From an uncultured Aquimarina sp. (GTDB lineage Bacteria; Bacteroidota; Bacteroidia; Flavobacteriales; Flavobacteriaceae): a stretch of DNA of 64,000 nt. The notes below the pieces were generated by a model, which was not told the DNA's origin, did not search any database, and worked only from the letters and a program-made list of their open reading frames with translations. The translations under genes and the position numbers were made by a program. This document shows positions 62,143 through 64,000 of this stretch, one piece after another. The stretch's first letter is position 1; every line of letters starts with the position of its first letter. The DNA is taken from contig CANMLU010000007.1 of assembly GCA_947498815.1 (NCBI GenBank), positions 62,001-126,000 on the forward strand, given 5' to 3'.

Positions 62143-63399
62143 CTAAAAAAGAGTGTATCCGAAGATTAAAGAGAAACTTTGATAGCTTGATTTCCAAGTT
62201 ACAAAATCATTTAAGAGGCCCCTGCTGCCTTGGTATTGCATCTCGATACTATATACATCCTTATAATTATACCCAAAGCCAAATGCAAAATTTGTAGATG
62301 TTGATATATCAAAACTGTAAAGGTCGATCAAATTATTAGCTCCAGTAGATCTAAAATCTACATCTATTTTTGAGTTAAAACTAAAATCGAGCACTAGTGC
62401 AGCATTCACAAATACTTTTGATTTATCATTAAGAAAGAAATGATGTCGCAACCCTATGGGTAACTCCAAAGAATTATAATCTAAATCCGCTATAACAGTT
62501 CTGACTGTTGAAAAGGAGGAAGGAGGTGTGTAACTCGCCTCTTTATCCTTGACCTGTAAGTATTTGAATGTAGGTTCTAAAAATAAAGACCATTTATTCT
62601 TATTAAAAGGCAATATATACTCTAATTCAACCCCCAATCTTAAACTCAACATACTTCCATACTCTATAATTTCTTCGGCTCCAGAAGTCCTTTCTAATGT
62701 GGTTGTCGATAGTCCAATACCTGGTCTGATATTTAAATTAAGTACTTCTGAAAGATTTCTTCTCTCTACTTCCACCTTAAAATCAGGATTTTTACAGTTA
62801 TTATAGTTGATAAAGTAGCGTTCTAAATCTCTTTTGAAATAATCCATAATTTCTACCTTCTCTATCGTAATAGTTTGACATCGAACATCGCTCCATAACT
62901 GTTGTCTAAAACGATTGTTTTGCGCTACTTTACTATTTTGAATTTTGTAACGCTTGTATATTAGTTGTTGCACTTCTGATCCATTCACATTATAAAAAAA
63001 GCGCGTCAGGTTGTTTTCTGCATATCGATATAAAACAGCGTCTCCTGTAACTAATACCTTTAAGAATAAGGTCTCTGTAGTATAGTTGGGTTCTTTGTTT
63101 GTTCTAAGTTTATTTAATTTGTCTGAAGAACGGTCAATAGCTACTTCGAAACGCTTATAAGTGGACTGTTCTAAAATTCCAAATTCCTGAATAGTTTGTA
63201 TTGTTTTAATTTTTGAATCCGAATTTATAGTAGTTCTATATTCAAATTCTGTCGGATTGTAGTTCCAATCTATATTCTTGATCAAACATTCTGTTTTTAT
63301 TCCTGAATTGTCAATAAAATACCCTTTTTCGAATTTGATCTGTGAAAAACCACTAAAGCTTAATGCTATTAGTATTATGGCTACAACGCTTTTTTTCAT
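62143..63399 (-). CDS. Outer-membrane beta-barrel-type protein
   Basis: 418 aa from the ATG at 63399 (signal peptide KKSVVAIILIALSFSGFSQ). Residues 20-200 form a soluble domain (IKFEKGYFIDNSGIKTECLIKNIDWNYNPTEFEYR) seen in many Bacteroidota outer-membrane proteins of unknown role. The C-terminal half is barrel-like (IRPGIGLSTTTLERTS, LRLGVELEYILPFNKNKWSLFLEPTF, LPIGLRHHFFLNDKSKVFVNAALVLDFSF) and ends FSLIFGYTLF with a terminal Phe. Probably an 8- to 10-strand barrel; ligand unknown. Confidence 0.78.
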   Translation of the reverse strand: MKKSVVAIILIALSFSGFSQIKFEKGYFIDNSGIKTECLIKNIDWNYNPTEFEYRTTINSDSKIKTIQTIQEFGILEQSTYKRFEVAIDRSSDKLNKLRTNKEPNYTTETLFLKVLVTGDAVLYRYAENNLTRFFYNVNGSEVQQLIYKRYKIQNSKVAQNNRFRQQLWSDVRCQTITIEKVEIMDYFKRDLERYFINYNNCKNPDFKVEVERRNLSEVLNLNIRPGIGLSTTTLERTSGAEEIIEYGSMLSLRLGVELEYILPFNKNKWSLFLEPTFKYLQVKDKEASYTPPSSFSTVRTVIADLDYNSLELPIGLRHHFFLNDKSKVFVNAALVLDFSFNSKIDVDFRSTGANNLIDLYSFDISTSTNFAFGFGYNYKDVYSIEMQYQGSRGLLNDFVTWKSSYQSFSLIFGYTLF

Positions 63400-63562
63400 T
63401 ATCATTTTGTAATTTTTTTTGTGATGCAATGATACAAAATGCCAGTTTCATTTTTCGGTACTGGGGCGAAAGTTTCATATTTTTATATGAAGCTGTTTAT
63501 ACAATACATTATAAAGGATAGTTTTTGTATTTTTATAGAACGACTCTTATACCAAAAAATAG

Positions 63563-64000
63563 ATGAAGGCTCTATATAAAAATCCAATAGCTATTATTTT
63601 CTTAGTACTTACCCTTACAGGTTTTGTTTATTTCGAAGAACAGTTTAGACCTATCGATCTTTCAGATTTGGATACAGGAAGTATCATCGCAATGTTGGTA
63701 TACCTATCGATTATTATGCTTGTGGTAGAACAATGTATTGAGGTTTTTGTAGATGACCCTCATCAGAAATTTAAAAAAGAATGCAAAGAACGAATGGCTG
63801 TTATTGAAAAACGGCTAGAAAAGCCTATCGATGTTACAGAAGGCGAAGATATCATAGAAACCGAATCTATGATGGCTGAAAAAGAGGTGTTACAGGAGCA
63901 GCTTACTACACATGGATTAAAAAGAAAACATAGGACTACAGTTATCGCATTTATCCTTGGATTAATCCTTTCATTTTCGGGATTACGGCTTATATCTGGT
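63563..64000 (+). CDS. Membrane protein, 3' part outside window
   Basis: The first 146 codons from the ATG at 63563. Helices: about 7-24 (NPIAIIFLVLTLTGFVYF), about 39-60 (GSIIAMLVYLSIIMLVVEQCIEVFV) and about 127-146 at the edge. Between the second and third is a charged, coiled-coil-like stretch (HQKFKKECKERMAVIEKRLEKP and MMAEKEVLQEQL). No family can be named from this part. Confidence 0.75.
   Translation, partial: MKALYKNPIAIIFLVLTLTGFVYFEEQFRPIDLSDLDTGSIIAMLVYLSIIMLVVEQCIEVFVDDPHQKFKKECKERMAVIEKRLEKPIDVTEGEDIIETESMMAEKEVLQEQLTTHGLKRKHRTTVIAFILGLILSFSGLRLISG

Noticed and set aside
1-64000. tRNA, rRNA and known riboswitches
   Set aside because: No cloverleaf with a GGTTCRA-type T-loop, no rRNA sequence and no recognisable riboswitch core was seen on reading; a covariance-model scan was not possible here.

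Overview
The window looks like chromosome of a marine-type Flavobacteriaceae (Bacteroidota). The DNA is AT-rich. There are many short lipoproteins with acidic residues after the lipobox Cys. It also carries a bat aerotolerance operon, the gliding lipoprotein gldH, a FecI/FecR/TonB-receptor set, a four-helix-bundle protein of the 23S-IVS family, and small intergenic repeats typical of flavobacteria. The genus cannot be fixed from sequence alone. No rRNA, tRNA, CRISPR array, prophage or intact insertion sequence was recognised.

1-11.2 kb is the accessory and most interesting part. After the 5' end of an SPFH-domain gene come two paralogous modules. Each has a transmembrane regulator of exactly 575 aa (signal peptide, extracytoplasmic TPR domain, one membrane helix, AraC-type HTH), starting at aligned TTG codons. 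Upstream and divergent lies a set of lipoprotein genes (two in module A, three in module B). Downstream, in the same direction, is one small peptide gene whose leader resembles Bacteroidota class I lanthipeptide leaders. The divergent region of both modules holds two copies of TCGAAATTC exactly 21 bp apart, and related sequences precede both peptide genes. The lipoprotein operon of module A ends with a third small gene for a six-cysteine peptide with a GG-type leader. I read this as a duplicated, autoregulated envelope-sensor/peptide/lipoprotein system. No modification or export enzyme lies in the window.

11.2-14.1 kb holds a metallophosphatase, an AlbA_2-type protein and an SDR oxidoreductase. 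14.3-24.1 kb is a nine-gene bat operon (MoxR ATPase, DUF58, a BatD-like membrane protein, batA, an inserted flavodoxin-like oxidoreductase, batB, batC, batD, batE). 24.1-30.7 kb has a DUF418 membrane protein, a bicarbonate cluster (SulP, beta-carbonic anhydrase, SulP-STAS) and CvpA. 30.8-31.4 kb is a toxin-antitoxin pair. 31.5-35.6 kb is an ECF sigma/FecR/TonB-dependent receptor signalling set. 35.6-43.7 kb carries housekeeping genes (pheS, trpS, plsC-like), a BlaI/BlaR1-like pair with a TonB C-terminal domain, and small envelope proteins. 44-49.7 kb has a TPR histidine kinase, an ECF sigma factor with a putative anti-sigma/beta-barrel protein, and recA. 50.2-57.3 kb has trhO, a RicT-like PSP1 protein, gldH, a class A PBP, and the two 3-oxoacid CoA-transferase subunits split by a shortened four-helix-bundle gene. 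57.9-64 kb has a fused double-ATPase peptide-type ABC protein, an NtrY-like histidine kinase, an enoyl-CoA hydratase, an outer-membrane-type protein and a membrane protein cut by the window end.
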